A DNA stretch of 37,645 nucleotides, taken from assembly GCA_902764145.1 (NCBI GenBank), contig CACWUS010000002.1:133493-171137 (forward strand). The letters are read 5' to 3'. The position numbers were made by a program, and so were the translations under genes. Below the pieces are notes generated by a model. It searched no databases, was not told the DNA's origin, and saw only the letters and a list, made by a program, of their open reading frames with translations. This DNA comes from an uncultured Erysipelotrichaceae bacterium. Lineage in GTDB: Bacteria > Bacillota_I > Bacilli_A > RF39 > UBA660. Positions 24,302 to 31,521 of this stretch are shown piece by piece; the first letter of the stretch is position 1, and each line of letters opens with the position of its first letter.

Positions 24302-26001
24302 TGATGGAAGAATTTCAAAATTTAAAAAATGAATTTGAAGCTCTTAGAAACAGCTTAATGGATAGAAATATTGAAGAAATTGGACTTATAGAGTTAAGAA
24401 GAATTAAAGGAGATTTAGAACGTTTACATAGTAGAAATATAGAATTACAAGAAAATTTAAGATTTGATAGAACAATTGATACTTATGATTTAATGCGTGT
24501 TTTAAATGAAGGAAATACTTTATATGATGAAATGGCTAATTTATTAAGACCAGTTTCAGAAACTGTTAGTGTTAAAGCTGCTTTAGGAATGAGTAAAGTA
24601 AGAACTCGTAGAGATTTAGTTAATGCTAGAAGTAGAAATCAAGAATTAATTAATATGTTTACTTCTAATTTAGAAACTGCTAATGAAACACTAAGAACTG
24701 TAACTGATGAAAATGTTAAGAATTTATATAATCAAAACATTTCTAATTTACAAGAAAATATTAATAGATTAAATGAAGTTGATGCATATTATGCAGGATT
24801 AATATCTAATTTAGATAAAGATATTGAAACAATCAGATTCGGTGGAAAAGTTGTTGAAATAGAAGAAAGTAAAGACGAAACAAGAGGTATTACTAAAGAA
24901 GAGGAAGAAGAATTAAAAAGAAAAGAAGCTACTGAATCAAAAGTAGAAGAACCTACACATGAAAACCCATTACCTTCATTAGAAGTGCCAAAAGGTGAAA
25001 ATAGTGGTATTCCAGAACTAAAGCCTGCTGATTCTATAGAAAAAACTGAAGAAATGCCACCAAGAGAGGCATTTGGATTGGTTAATCCAGGTACACATGA
25101 AGAACCAACTGCTAAAACTGAAGTTGAAGAAGAAATGCCTTCAAGAGGATCATTTGGATTAAGTGAACCTGAATCAAAAACTGAAGAGGAAAAAACTTCT
25201 ACTGAAACAACACCTGAAACTGAAAAAGAAGAAGAAATGCCATCAAGAGAATCATTTGGATTAGGAGAACCTACAAGTACTGAAGAAAGTGCTTCAGATG
25301 AAACTAAAGAAGATGAAGAAACTCCTGTTGATGCAACAGTTAAACAACCTAAATCAACATTATGGCAAAAACTACAACCTATTATTGAAGGCGTAAAAGT
25401 ATTCTTACTTACAGCAATTGCAGTACATACTGGTCTTGGAGCACATGCTATAATTAATAATGCAAATAATACAGAAACATCTACTGATACAGAAAATGAT
25501 AAGAGTGAAGAGGAACAAAAGGAAAGTCCAGCCATAACTCCTGAGGAAGAAGCAAAAGAAGAAGTTCCTGTAACTCCAGCACCTGCTCCTGCTGATACTA
25601 CTCCAGGTTCTGGTGATAAAAAAGAAGAAGAAAAGAAAGATGAAGATAAAAGGGATGAAGAAAAAATATCTATCGAATTAGCACCAGGTGAATTTGCATA
25701 CAATACTGAAACTGGCGTTGAAATAAATAGTTCTGGTAATGCTGTTGTTCATAAAGAAGATGGAACTATTGGTAGATTAACTGATAGAGAACTTGAACAT
25801 ACAGATCATGGAACTACTATAGTAACTAATTCAGATCTTGAAAATACTGGAGAAATAGTAATGGAAACTTTACCAAGAACTGGACAAGAGATAAGTGAAG
25901 AACAAGCAAGAGCTAATATGACTGAACAAGAAGAAGCAAACTATAATGAAGCAATTAGTCAAGCTTTCTCAGATTTCATCAATAATGGACCAACATTATA
26001 A
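24301..26001 (+). CDS. Coiled-coil membrane protein with EEMPxRxxFGL repeats, unknown function
   Basis: A 566-residue acidic protein of unknown function. The N-terminal part (1-195) is helical and probably coiled coil. A disordered Glu/Thr/Pro-rich linker carries three copies of E-E-M-P-x-R-x-x-F-G-L (starting near residues 250, 277 and 311). One hydrophobic segment (about 366-384) may cross the membrane, followed by another Glu/Pro-rich linker and a C-terminal domain of ~100 residues. No N-terminal signal is seen, so the repeats would be cytoplasmic. AAGGAG lies 8 bases before the first of two adjacent ATGs. It overlaps the preceding surface-protein gene and is followed by a 79-residue gene, forming a three-gene unit inside the sigE-sigG interval. 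Confidence 0.75.
   Translation: MMEEFQNLKNEFEALRNSLMDRNIEEIGLIELRRIKGDLERLHSRNIELQENLRFDRTIDTYDLMRVLNEGNTLYDEMANLLRPVSETVSVKAALGMSKVRTRRDLVNARSRNQELINMFTSNLETANETLRTVTDENVKNLYNQNISNLQENINRLNEVDAYYAGLISNLDKDIETIRFGGKVVEIEESKDETRGITKEEEEELKRKEATESKVEEPTHENPLPSLEVPKGENSGIPELKPADSIEKTEEMPPREAFGLVNPGTHEEPTAKTEVEEEMPSRGSFGLSEPESKTEEEKTSTETTPETEKEEEMPSRESFGLGEPTSTEESASDETKEDEETPVDATVKQPKSTLWQKLQPIIEGVKVFLLTAIAVHTGLGAHAIINNANNTETSTDTENDKSEEEQKESPAITPEEEAKEEVPVTPAPAPADTTPGSGDKKEEEKKDEDKRDEEKISIELAPGEFAYNTETGVEINSSGNAVVHKEDGTIGRLTDRELEHTDHGTTIVTNSDLENTGEIVMETLPRTGQEISEEQARANMTEQEEANYNEAISQAFSDFINNGPTL
25048..25263 (+). repeat. Three imperfect EEMPxRxxFGL-coding repeats
   Basis: Coding repeats at 25048-25080, 25129-25161 and 25231-25263, each 33 bases, spaced 81 and 102 bases apart. 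Residues E-E-M-P, R and F-G-L are invariant, while the linker sequence between them varies, which points to selection on the peptide motif. Confidence 0.85.
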
Positions 26002-26020
26002 TATTTAGGAGGAAAAAAGA

Positions 26021-26260
26021 ATGGAAAATTTAACTAATCAAGTTTTAGACTTAGCTAATGGGAAAAAATATTTTGTATTAAGACAAGCTGTTTATAGAGG
26101 AGTTACTTATTTCTTAGGTGCTGAACTTACAAGTGATGAGGAAAATTTTAAAAATGAATTTGCTTTCTTAGAACGTGTTGGTGATGAAGGATTAAAAATT
26201 AAAAAGGTAACTGATCCTTCTATAATAGAAATTTTAGCAAAAAATATTAAAATTGATTAA
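26021..26260 (+). CDS. Uncharacterised 79-residue protein upstream of sigG
   Basis: A small soluble protein that I cannot assign with certainty. It has an N-terminal helix (M-E-N-L-T-N-Q-V-L-D-L-A-N-G-K-K-Y) and then a beta-rich part (Y-F-V-L-R-Q-A-V-Y-R-G-V-T-Y-F-L-G-A-E-L), with acidic and hydrophobic alternation to the end. The pattern faintly recalls small Firmicute DUF1292-like proteins, which is only an impression. A strong AGGAGG lies upstream. It is the third gene of the unit between sigE and sigG, and its transcript would run into the hairpin that covers the sigG ribosome-binding site. Confidence 0.72.
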   Translation: MENLTNQVLDLANGKKYFVLRQAVYRGVTYFLGAELTSDEENFKNEFAFLERVGDEGLKIKKVTDPSIIEILAKNIKID

Positions 26261-26274
26261 TGAATAAAAATATT

Positions 26275-26310
26275 AAATTCCTTTCAATATAAAATAGAAA
26301 GGAATTTTTT
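26275..26310 (+). terminator. Terminator-like hairpin that sequesters the sigG ribosome-binding site
   Basis: Perfect 11-bp stem AAATTCCTTTC (26275-26285) and GAAAGGAATTT (26297-26307), 11-base loop, six T (26305-26310) immediately before the sigG ATG. The Shine-Dalgarno AAAGGA (26298-26303) lies wholly in the 3' arm. In Bacillus a hairpin also occludes the sigG ribosome-binding site, limiting translation of spoIIG readthrough RNA, so this looks like an analogous control. Confidence 0.8.
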
Positions 26311-27081
26311 ATGGCTAAAAATAGAGTAGAAATAAATGGAATTAATACTAGTAGATTAAATGTTCTTTCATACGATGATATGGTAGATTTATTTAATCAA
26401 TATAAAAATGGTAATAAAGAAGCTAAAGATAAGTTAGTAGAAGGTAATTTAAAGCTTGTTTTAAGCATTTTAAGAAAGTATCAAAACAAGTGTGATAATT
26501 TAGATGATTTGTTTCAAATTGGAGTTGTTGGGCTTATAAAAGCAATTGATAATTTTGATTTAGCTTTTGGAGTTAAATTTAGTACTTATGCTGTTTTAAT
26601 GATTGAAGGTGAGATTAAGAGATATTTGAGGGATGATGATTCAATTAGAGTATCTAGAAGTGTTAAGGAATTATCTTATCAAGTGGTTAGTTATAGAGAA
26701 TTATATTTAAGTAAACATTTTCGTTATCCAACTAATGAAGAAGTGTGTAATCAATTTAATATAAGTGAATATGAACTTTATAATGTATTAAATTCACTTA
26801 CTGATACTATAAGTATATTTGAACCAACATTCAATGATAATGGAGATGCTATATATTTAATTGATCAGATAGAAGATAAAACAATTAAAGATTTAGATAA
26901 TCTAATAGCATTAAAAGAAGCTTTATCTAAAATTAAAGACCGAGAAAAGCTTGTTATAATGAAAAGATATGTAGATGGTTTATCACAATCTGAAATTGCT
27001 AGTATTTTAAACATTAGTCAAGCCCAAGTATCTAGAATAGAAAATAATGCATTAAATAGTATTAAAAAATTAATATTGTAA
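26311..27081 (+). CDS. sigG: RNA polymerase sporulation sigma factor SigG
   Basis: A 256-residue forespore-specific late sigma factor. The N terminus N-R-V-E-I-N-G-I-N-T-S-R-L matches the sigma G signature (N-K-V-E-I-x-G-V-x-T-S-x-L) and is absent from sigma F. Region 2 has D-D-L-F-Q-I-G-V-V-G-L-I-K-A-I-D-N-F-D and F-S-T-Y-A; I-R-V-S-R-S follows. Region 4 has I-S-Q-A-Q-V-S-R-I-E. The ATG is preceded by AAAGGA in a strong hairpin. Unlike in Bacillus, where sigG directly follows sigE, it lies about 3.8 kb downstream here. It is followed by a ylmC-like gene. Confidence 0.95.
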   Translation: MAKNRVEINGINTSRLNVLSYDDMVDLFNQYKNGNKEAKDKLVEGNLKLVLSILRKYQNKCDNLDDLFQIGVVGLIKAIDNFDLAFGVKFSTYAVLMIEGEIKRYLRDDDSIRVSRSVKELSYQVVSYRELYLSKHFRYPTNEEVCNQFNISEYELYNVLNSLTDTISIFEPTFNDNGDAIYLIDQIEDKTIKDLDNLIALKEALSKIKDREKLVIMKRYVDGLSQSEIASILNISQAQVSRIENNALNSIKKLIL

Positions 27082-27092
27082 TATAATTTAGT

Positions 27093-27323
27093 ATGAAATT
27101 ATCTGAGTTACAAAGAAAAGATATTATTAATATAAAAGATGGTAAAAAAATAGGTAAAATAGTTGATGTTGAGTTTGATATCAAGTCTGGATACATGATT
27201 CATTTTGTAATAGAAAAATATAATTTTGTTAAAAGCCTTTTTTCTACTAGCGATGATTTAACAATAAAATTTACTCAAATAAAAAAATTGGGTGAAGATG
27301 TAATACTAATAGATATATCATAA
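27093..27323 (+). CDS. ylmC: YlmC/YmxH-family PRC-barrel sporulation protein
   Basis: A 76-residue PRC-barrel-like protein of the YlmC/YmxH family: M-K-L-S-E-L-Q-R-K-D-I-I-N-I-K-D-G-K-K-I at the start, G-K-I-x-D-V-E-F-D in the middle and I-K-K-L-G-E-D-V-I-L-I-D-I at the end. Members are commonly found next to sigG in sporulating Firmicutes, as here (11 bases after sigG). The exact function is not established. No strong ribosome-binding site is seen, so it is probably co-translated with sigG. Length is usual (about 80). Confidence 0.9.
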   Translation: MKLSELQRKDIINIKDGKKIGKIVDVEFDIKSGYMIHFVIEKYNFVKSLFSTSDDLTIKFTQIKKLGEDVILIDIS

Positions 27324-27344
27324 AAAATTTGGTAAAATAATTAT

Positions 27345-27824
27345 ATGAAAAAAAGATTGTTAATATATTTTGTTGTTATTATTGTATTGGTATTACTTGA
27401 TCAATTAACTAAATTATTAATTATAAATTCTTTTGATGTTAATGATAAATTAGTTTTAATTAATAATTTTTTAAAATTTTATTATATTCAAAATACTGGT
27501 ATATCATTTGGAATACTAAGTAATCAAAAATTTATTATTATATTATTAACAATATTAATAATGATATATGTTTTATATGAGACAAACAAAAATAAGGATA
27601 ATAAATTATATGTTTTTTCATCAATGTTGATTGTTAGTGGCGCACTTGGAAATTTAATTGATAGAATATTTAGAGGTTATGTAATAGATTTTATTTCTTT
27701 TACATTATTTAATAGAGAAATGGCTATTTTTAACATAGCAGATACTTTAATAACTTTTGGAATAATTATGTATATTTGGATTTTATTTATGGAAGGTAAA
27801 AATGAAAGAAATAGTAGTAAATGA
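27345..27824 (+). CDS. lspA: Lipoprotein signal peptidase (SPase II)
   Basis: A 159-residue four-helix membrane aspartic peptidase that cleaves signal peptides of diacylglyceryl-modified lipoproteins. Family motifs are D-Q-L-T-K near residue 20, Y-x-x-N-T-G-I-S-F-G-I, S-G-A-L-G-N-L-I-D-R and F-N-I-A-D-T; the Asp residues in N-L-I-D-R-x-x-x-G-x-V-I-D-F and F-N-I-A-D-T are the catalytic pair. It overlaps rluD by 23 bases, an arrangement seen in many Firmicutes (lspA-rluD). No clear Shine-Dalgarno; a purine-poor leader follows the ylmC-like gene. Confidence 0.95.
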   Translation: MKKRLLIYFVVIIVLVLLDQLTKLLIINSFDVNDKLVLINNFLKFYYIQNTGISFGILSNQKFIIILLTILIMIYVLYETNKNKDNKLYVFSSMLIVSGALGNLIDRIFRGYVIDFISFTLFNREMAIFNIADTLITFGIIMYIWILFMEGKNERNSSK

Positions 27825-28701
27825 AGATAATAATTTGAAAAGACTAGATGTATTTTTGACTCAAGAATTAAATGAAAGTAGAAATTTTATTATTAAAAAT
27901 ATTAAAAATGGTAATATTACTGTTAATAATAAAATTGTTAAAGGCGGTTATAGTCTTAGACTAGGTGACACTATTAAAATAGGTGATTTGAAAGTTGACA
28001 CAAGTATTAAAGCTGAAGATATTCCAATTGATATTTTATATGAAGATGATGATATTATTGTAGTTAATAAAAAGAGTGGAATGGTTGTTCATCCTGGAAA
28101 TGGAAACTATTCACATACTCTTGTAAATGCTCTAATGAATTATACAGATGAATTAAGCGATGAAGGTGGAAGTGAAAGATGTGGTATTGTACATAGGATA
28201 GACAAGGATACTTCAGGAATTCTTTTAATTGCTAAAACAAATACTGCTCATAGAATACTATCTGATGATTTTAAAAATAAAAGAATAAAGAGAAAATATT
28301 TAGCTCTTGTTCATGGTGTAATAGAAAATAATAAGGGTAAAATAAATGCTCCAATTGGAAGAAGTAAAATAGATAGAAAGAAAATGTGTGTTACTGATGA
28401 GAATAGTAAAAATGCTGTTACTAATTTTACTGTTTTAGAAAGGTATAAAACTTCTACACTTATAGAACTAGTTTTAGAAACAGGTAGAACTCACCAAATT
28501 AGAGTCCATATGGAATATATTAATCATCCTGTTGTTAATGATCCTGTGTATGGTAAAAAGAAAATAATTAATGATTATGGTCAAATGTTACATGCAGAAT
28601 ATTTGGGATTTAATCATCCTAAAACACATAAATTTATGGAGTTTTCCGTTAAACCAGAAAAGGAATTTATAGAAATATTAAATATGTTTAAAAATTCATA
28701 A
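27802..28701 (+). CDS. rluD: RluA-family 23S rRNA pseudouridine synthase
   Basis: A 299-residue pseudouridine synthase of the RluA family. It has an N-terminal S4-like RNA-binding domain (about 10-65: L-K-R-L-D-V-F-L, N-G-N-I-T-V-N-N-K) and a catalytic domain with H131-R-I-D134-K-D-T-S-G, where Asp134 is the nucleophile, and G-R-T-H-Q-I-R-V-H. Family members modify 23S rRNA helix 69; which uridines are targeted here cannot be read from sequence, so the RluD-type name is by likeness and by the lspA neighbour. The start lies inside lspA. It converges with the tspO-like gene with a 14-base tail-to-tail overlap. Confidence 0.93.
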   Translation: MKEIVVNEDNNLKRLDVFLTQELNESRNFIIKNIKNGNITVNNKIVKGGYSLRLGDTIKIGDLKVDTSIKAEDIPIDILYEDDDIIVVNKKSGMVVHPGNGNYSHTLVNALMNYTDELSDEGGSERCGIVHRIDKDTSGILLIAKTNTAHRILSDDFKNKRIKRKYLALVHGVIENNKGKINAPIGRSKIDRKKMCVTDENSKNAVTNFTVLERYKTSTLIELVLETGRTHQIRVHMEYINHPVVNDPVYGKKKIINDYGQMLHAEYLGFNHPKTHKFMEFSVKPEKEFIEILNMFKNS

Positions 28702-29164
28702 AATATACACTAGTCATTAATATAAAAGCATAAATTCCATAGATGATATAAGGTATCAAAAAGTAAGATGACTTTTTTGATATCTTTTTTGTTTCTATAT
28801 ATAAAAATATTGTTGATAAAGATATTATTGTTGTAATGGCAAATCCTAAAAACGGACTCATTAAATAAAAGAAGAAATACATAAATAATTGATTGGATAT
28901 ATAATTGGTAAGTAATATATATAAATAATCATTATTTTTTAATATATTAGTTTTCTTAGAAACGATAATTATACTTATTGTATTTAATATATAAATAATA
29001 AACCATATTATACTTATTACTTTTCCATTTAAAGCAAAACTAGGTAATTTTAGTAGTGAATAATATTCACCATTAAATCTAAATAAAAACCCACTAATTA
29101 ACCAAAATAATAGGATTATAATGAATAAAATTATGTCTTTTATATACTTTTTTATAATTTTCAC
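28688..29164 (-). CDS. TspO/MBR-family membrane protein, tryptophan-poor
   Basis: A 158-residue protein with five membrane segments and the TspO/MBR pattern: Y-Y-S-L-L-K-L-P-S-F-A-L-N-G-K-V (about residues 34-49, for the usual K-P-x-W-x-P-P), then S-I-I-W-F-I-I-Y-I-L. N-Y-I-S-N-Q-L-F-M-Y-F-F-F follows in place of the usual N-x-x-W-S-x-x-F-F. The family binds tetrapyrroles and other ligands; the usual many tryptophans are reduced to two, and the P-P of the first loop is gone, so ligand binding may differ. AGGTG lies before the start on the minus strand. Its 3' end overlaps rluD. Confidence 0.75.
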   Translation of the reverse strand: MKIIKKYIKDIILFIIILLFWLISGFLFRFNGEYYSLLKLPSFALNGKVISIIWFIIYILNTISIIIVSKKTNILKNNDYLYILLTNYISNQLFMYFFFYLMSPFLGFAITTIISLSTIFLYIETKKISKKSSYFLIPYIIYGIYAFILMTSVYFMNF

Positions 29165-29221
29165 CTCTTTACTAATAATATGATTAATAGTAAAATAATA
29201 TTATTGGAAAGGAATAAAATA

Positions 29222-30358
29222 ATGAATATAAAGATTAATAAAAAGGATGATATAGTACTTAAAATATTGCATTATTTTATAACAGAAGAGGATTATAAAC
29301 CTGTTATAATTAATGGACTAGATAATGAAATATGGCTTGAAAATATGGAGAAAGATCTAAAACTTATTAGAATTAATAATAATTATATACATAATAATGA
29401 ACAATTAAAAGCAGATACTTATAGAGCAAAAAGCATTATGAAGAGTATTAAAAAAAGCACATTCTCATTTAATATGAATATGCTAAACTTACTTTTAGAT
29501 ACTGGAGATGCGGTTAAGATAGTTGAAAACAAAAATATGGAAACTATTAAAGTTGAAAAAATTAGTGATTTTAAATCAAATAAAGTGGTTAGTGAATTTT
29601 TTCCTAAAGTTAAGGATTCTGTTCTAACAGAAAAGATAGATCCAATTGAATTTTTTAAATTAACTGAAGATATGAATCAAAAAACTATTAAAAATGAAAA
29701 GAAATTACAAAAAATATTTAGTCAAAGAAAACCAACAGCAACTTATATATTAATTGTTATCAATGTAATGGTTTATTTATTTTTAACATTATACGATAGG
29801 AGTGGTACGATTGGATATTTACTTGCTAATAATAGATTATTAGTTAAAAGTGGTGAGTTCTATAGATTATTTACTTCTATGTTTGAACATGTTGATTTCT
29901 GGCATTTATTATTTAATATGTATGCTTTATATGTAATTGGACCACAAGTAGAAAGATATTATGGAAGATTTAAATATTTACTTATATACTTTATAAGTGG
30001 TTTACTTGGTAATTTATTCTCATGCGTATTTATGGGTGATTTAACATTTAGCCTTGGAGCATCTGGAGCTATATTTGGTTTACTTGGAAGTGTTGCATAT
30101 TTTACTTATTATTATAGGGCAACTCTACAAGGTCTTCTTAGGAGTCAAGTAATACCAGTTATATTATTAAATTTAGTTATTGGATTTATGGTACCAAGTA
30201 TAGATGTATCAGCTCACTTAGGTGGATTAATTGGTGGATTGTTAACTTCAATGGCAATTGGAATAGGTGATAAAGGAAGAAAAACTGATCAAATAAATGG
30301 TGTTGTTGTTTTATTATTAATATATGCATTTATGATATATTTGCTTATAACGAGGTGA
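29222..30358 (+). CDS. Rhomboid family intramembrane serine protease
   Basis: A 378-residue rhomboid peptidase. The N-terminal cytosolic domain (about 165 residues) has no clear motif; the C-terminal part has six or seven membrane helices. Key features: H-V-D-F-W-H-L-L-F-N-M-Y-A-L-Y near residue 225, the nucleophile in G-A-S281-G-A, and the catalytic H332 in S-A-H-L-G-G-L. ATG 29222 has AAAGGA upstream and is preferred to an in-frame ATG at 29180. Rhomboids cleave membrane-spanning substrates; the target here is unknown. The end overlaps or abuts the next gene. Confidence 0.92.
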   Translation: MNIKINKKDDIVLKILHYFITEEDYKPVIINGLDNEIWLENMEKDLKLIRINNNYIHNNEQLKADTYRAKSIMKSIKKSTFSFNMNMLNLLLDTGDAVKIVENKNMETIKVEKISDFKSNKVVSEFFPKVKDSVLTEKIDPIEFFKLTEDMNQKTIKNEKKLQKIFSQRKPTATYILIVINVMVYLFLTLYDRSGTIGYLLANNRLLVKSGEFYRLFTSMFEHVDFWHLLFNMYALYVIGPQVERYYGRFKYLLIYFISGLLGNLFSCVFMGDLTFSLGASGAIFGLLGSVAYFTYYYRATLQGLLRSQVIPVILLNLVIGFMVPSIDVSAHLGGLIGGLLTSMAIGIGDKGRKTDQINGVVVLLLIYAFMIYLLITR

Positions 30359-30363
30359 ATTTA

Positions 30364-30834
30364 ATGAGGGGGTTTAAAGCACTAAATAAAGATCTTACTA
30401 ATAGATATGGTTATAAGTATTTAGTTAATAAAAATTATAAACTAAATGGAGATCTTAAATGGCAACAAAATGGATTTCATTTCTGTATTAGACCTGAAGA
30501 TACATTAAGGTATGTAGATTCATGGAGTGATAATTTTGTTGTAACAGAAATTGAAGCAAATGGTGAGTTAGAACTATATGAAGATGATTATTATGGTTAC
30601 TATGACATGTATGTATCTAGTGAGATGAAAATATTGAGAGTTTTATCAAGAGAAGAATTATTTGAAATGGTATTTAATAGTAATAATGTTGATAGAGTAA
30701 AAAGGCTTGCTAGTTCAATTGTTTTAACTCAAGATGAGATTGATTTAATAAAAGATGTATACCCATTAGCTATATCAACTATTGAATATTATCAAACAAA
30801 AGAAATGATTTTGAAATTAAAAAATAGATCTTAA
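30364..30834 (+). CDS. GFHFC-motif protein (DUF7666-like)
   Basis: A 156-residue soluble protein. Its layout M-R-G-F-K-A-L-N-K-D-L-T...N-G-F-H-F-C-I-R-P-E-D-T-L-R-Y, then V-V-T-E-I-E-A-N-G-E-L, then M-K-I-L-R-V-L-S-R-E-E-L resembles a small family seen in phage-related and surface-repeat proteins (G-F-K-A-x-x-x-D-x-x-C...G-F-H-x-C); from memory this is DUF7666. The role is unknown. GAGGTG before the ATG at 30364 decides the start; a GTG at 30355 is in frame but overlaps the rhomboid stop. It may be part of the rhomboid unit. It ends at a bidirectional terminator facing lexA. Confidence 0.65.
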   Translation: MRGFKALNKDLTNRYGYKYLVNKNYKLNGDLKWQQNGFHFCIRPEDTLRYVDSWSDNFVVTEIEANGELELYEDDYYGYYDMYVSSEMKILRVLSREELFEMVFNSNNVDRVKRLASSIVLTQDEIDLIKDVYPLAISTIEYYQTKEMILKLKNRS

Positions 30835-30846
30835 AGATCTATTTTT
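30821..30846. terminator. Bidirectional intrinsic terminator between converging genes
   Basis: AAAATAGATC (30821-30830) and GATCTATTTT (30836-30845), a 10-bp perfect stem with a 5-base loop, flanked by A and T runs. It ends the upstream plus-strand gene, whose stop is in the loop, and lexA on the minus strand. Confidence 0.8.
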
Positions 30847-30847
30847 A

Positions 30848-31465
30848 TTATATTTTTCTATATAGACCAATTGCTTTACCAAGAATGGTAACATTATTTA
30901 ATATAATTGGTTCTAATAAATCATTTTCTGGTTGTAATCTTATATGATTTTTTTCTTTATAAAATCTTTTTAAAGTTACTTCATTTTCATCAGTCATAGC
31001 AACAACTATTTCACCATTGTTAGCTGTTTGTTGCTTTTTTACTATTACAATATCATTATCTAGAATTCCAGCATTAATCATACTTTCACCATTTACTTCT
31101 AAAGTAAATACTTCAGTATTTTGTGGTACTAGTTCTTTTGGTAAGTTAAAAAATTCATTTGGATTTTCTATTGCTTCAATAGGATTTCCTGCTGCTACTT
31201 TTCCAAGTAATGGAACTTCAATTACATTATCATCTTTTTTAGCAAATTCATTTTGTACATTTAATTCTATTGTTCTAAATTTACTTTCTGTTTGACTAAT
31301 ATATCCTTTATTAGTAAGATTTTTAAGATGCACAAACATTGTAGCAGTACTACTTAAATTACATAGTTTACATAATTCTCTAATAGTAGGAGCATATCCT
31401 TTTTCAGCAATAAATTTTTTGATTACTGTTAAAATTTCTTCTTGTTTTTTAGTTAATTTTTCCAT
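30848..31465 (-). CDS. lexA: SOS repressor LexA
   Basis: A 205-residue repressor with an N-terminal winged helix-turn-helix (about 1-65: A-P-T-I-R-E-L-C, S-S-T-A-T-M-F-V-H-L) and a C-terminal self-cleavage peptidase. The bond to be cut is A92-G93 in V-A-A-G-N-P-I; the nucleophile is S128 in G-E-S-M and the general base is K166 in V-T-L-K-R-F. The ATG at 31465 has AGGAAGTG upstream; an earlier ATG in frame at 31498 lies beside the -10 and is rejected. RecA-stimulated cleavage would derepress DNA-repair genes. No Bacillus-type GAAC-N4-GTTC box is visible in its own promoter. Confidence 0.94.
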   Translation of the reverse strand: MEKLTKKQEEILTVIKKFIAEKGYAPTIRELCKLCNLSSTATMFVHLKNLTNKGYISQTESKFRTIELNVQNEFAKKDDNVIEVPLLGKVAAGNPIEAIENPNEFFNLPKELVPQNTEVFTLEVNGESMINAGILDNDIVIVKKQQTANNGEIVVAMTDENEVTLKRFYKEKNHIRLQPENDLLEPIILNNVTILGKAIGLYRKI

Positions 31466-31484
31466 ATAATCACTTCCTAATACA

Positions 31485-31513
31485 ATAATAACACACAAAC
31501 AAATGATTGTAAA
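31485..31513 (-). promoter_or_regulatory. Sigma-A promoter of lexA
   Basis: On the minus strand TTTACA (31513-31508), 17-base spacer, TATTAT (31490-31485). One mismatch in each hexamer. It lets lexA be transcribed separately from the upstream spoVD-like gene. Confidence 0.65.
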
Positions 31514-31521
31514 TATTATTT

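Noticed and set aside
24789..25703. Long open frame on the minus strand antisense to the EEMPxRxxFGL protein gene.
   Set aside because: It reads as serine-rich low complexity from the complement of Glu-rich codons, has no ribosome-binding site or family match, and lies wholly inside a better-supported gene.
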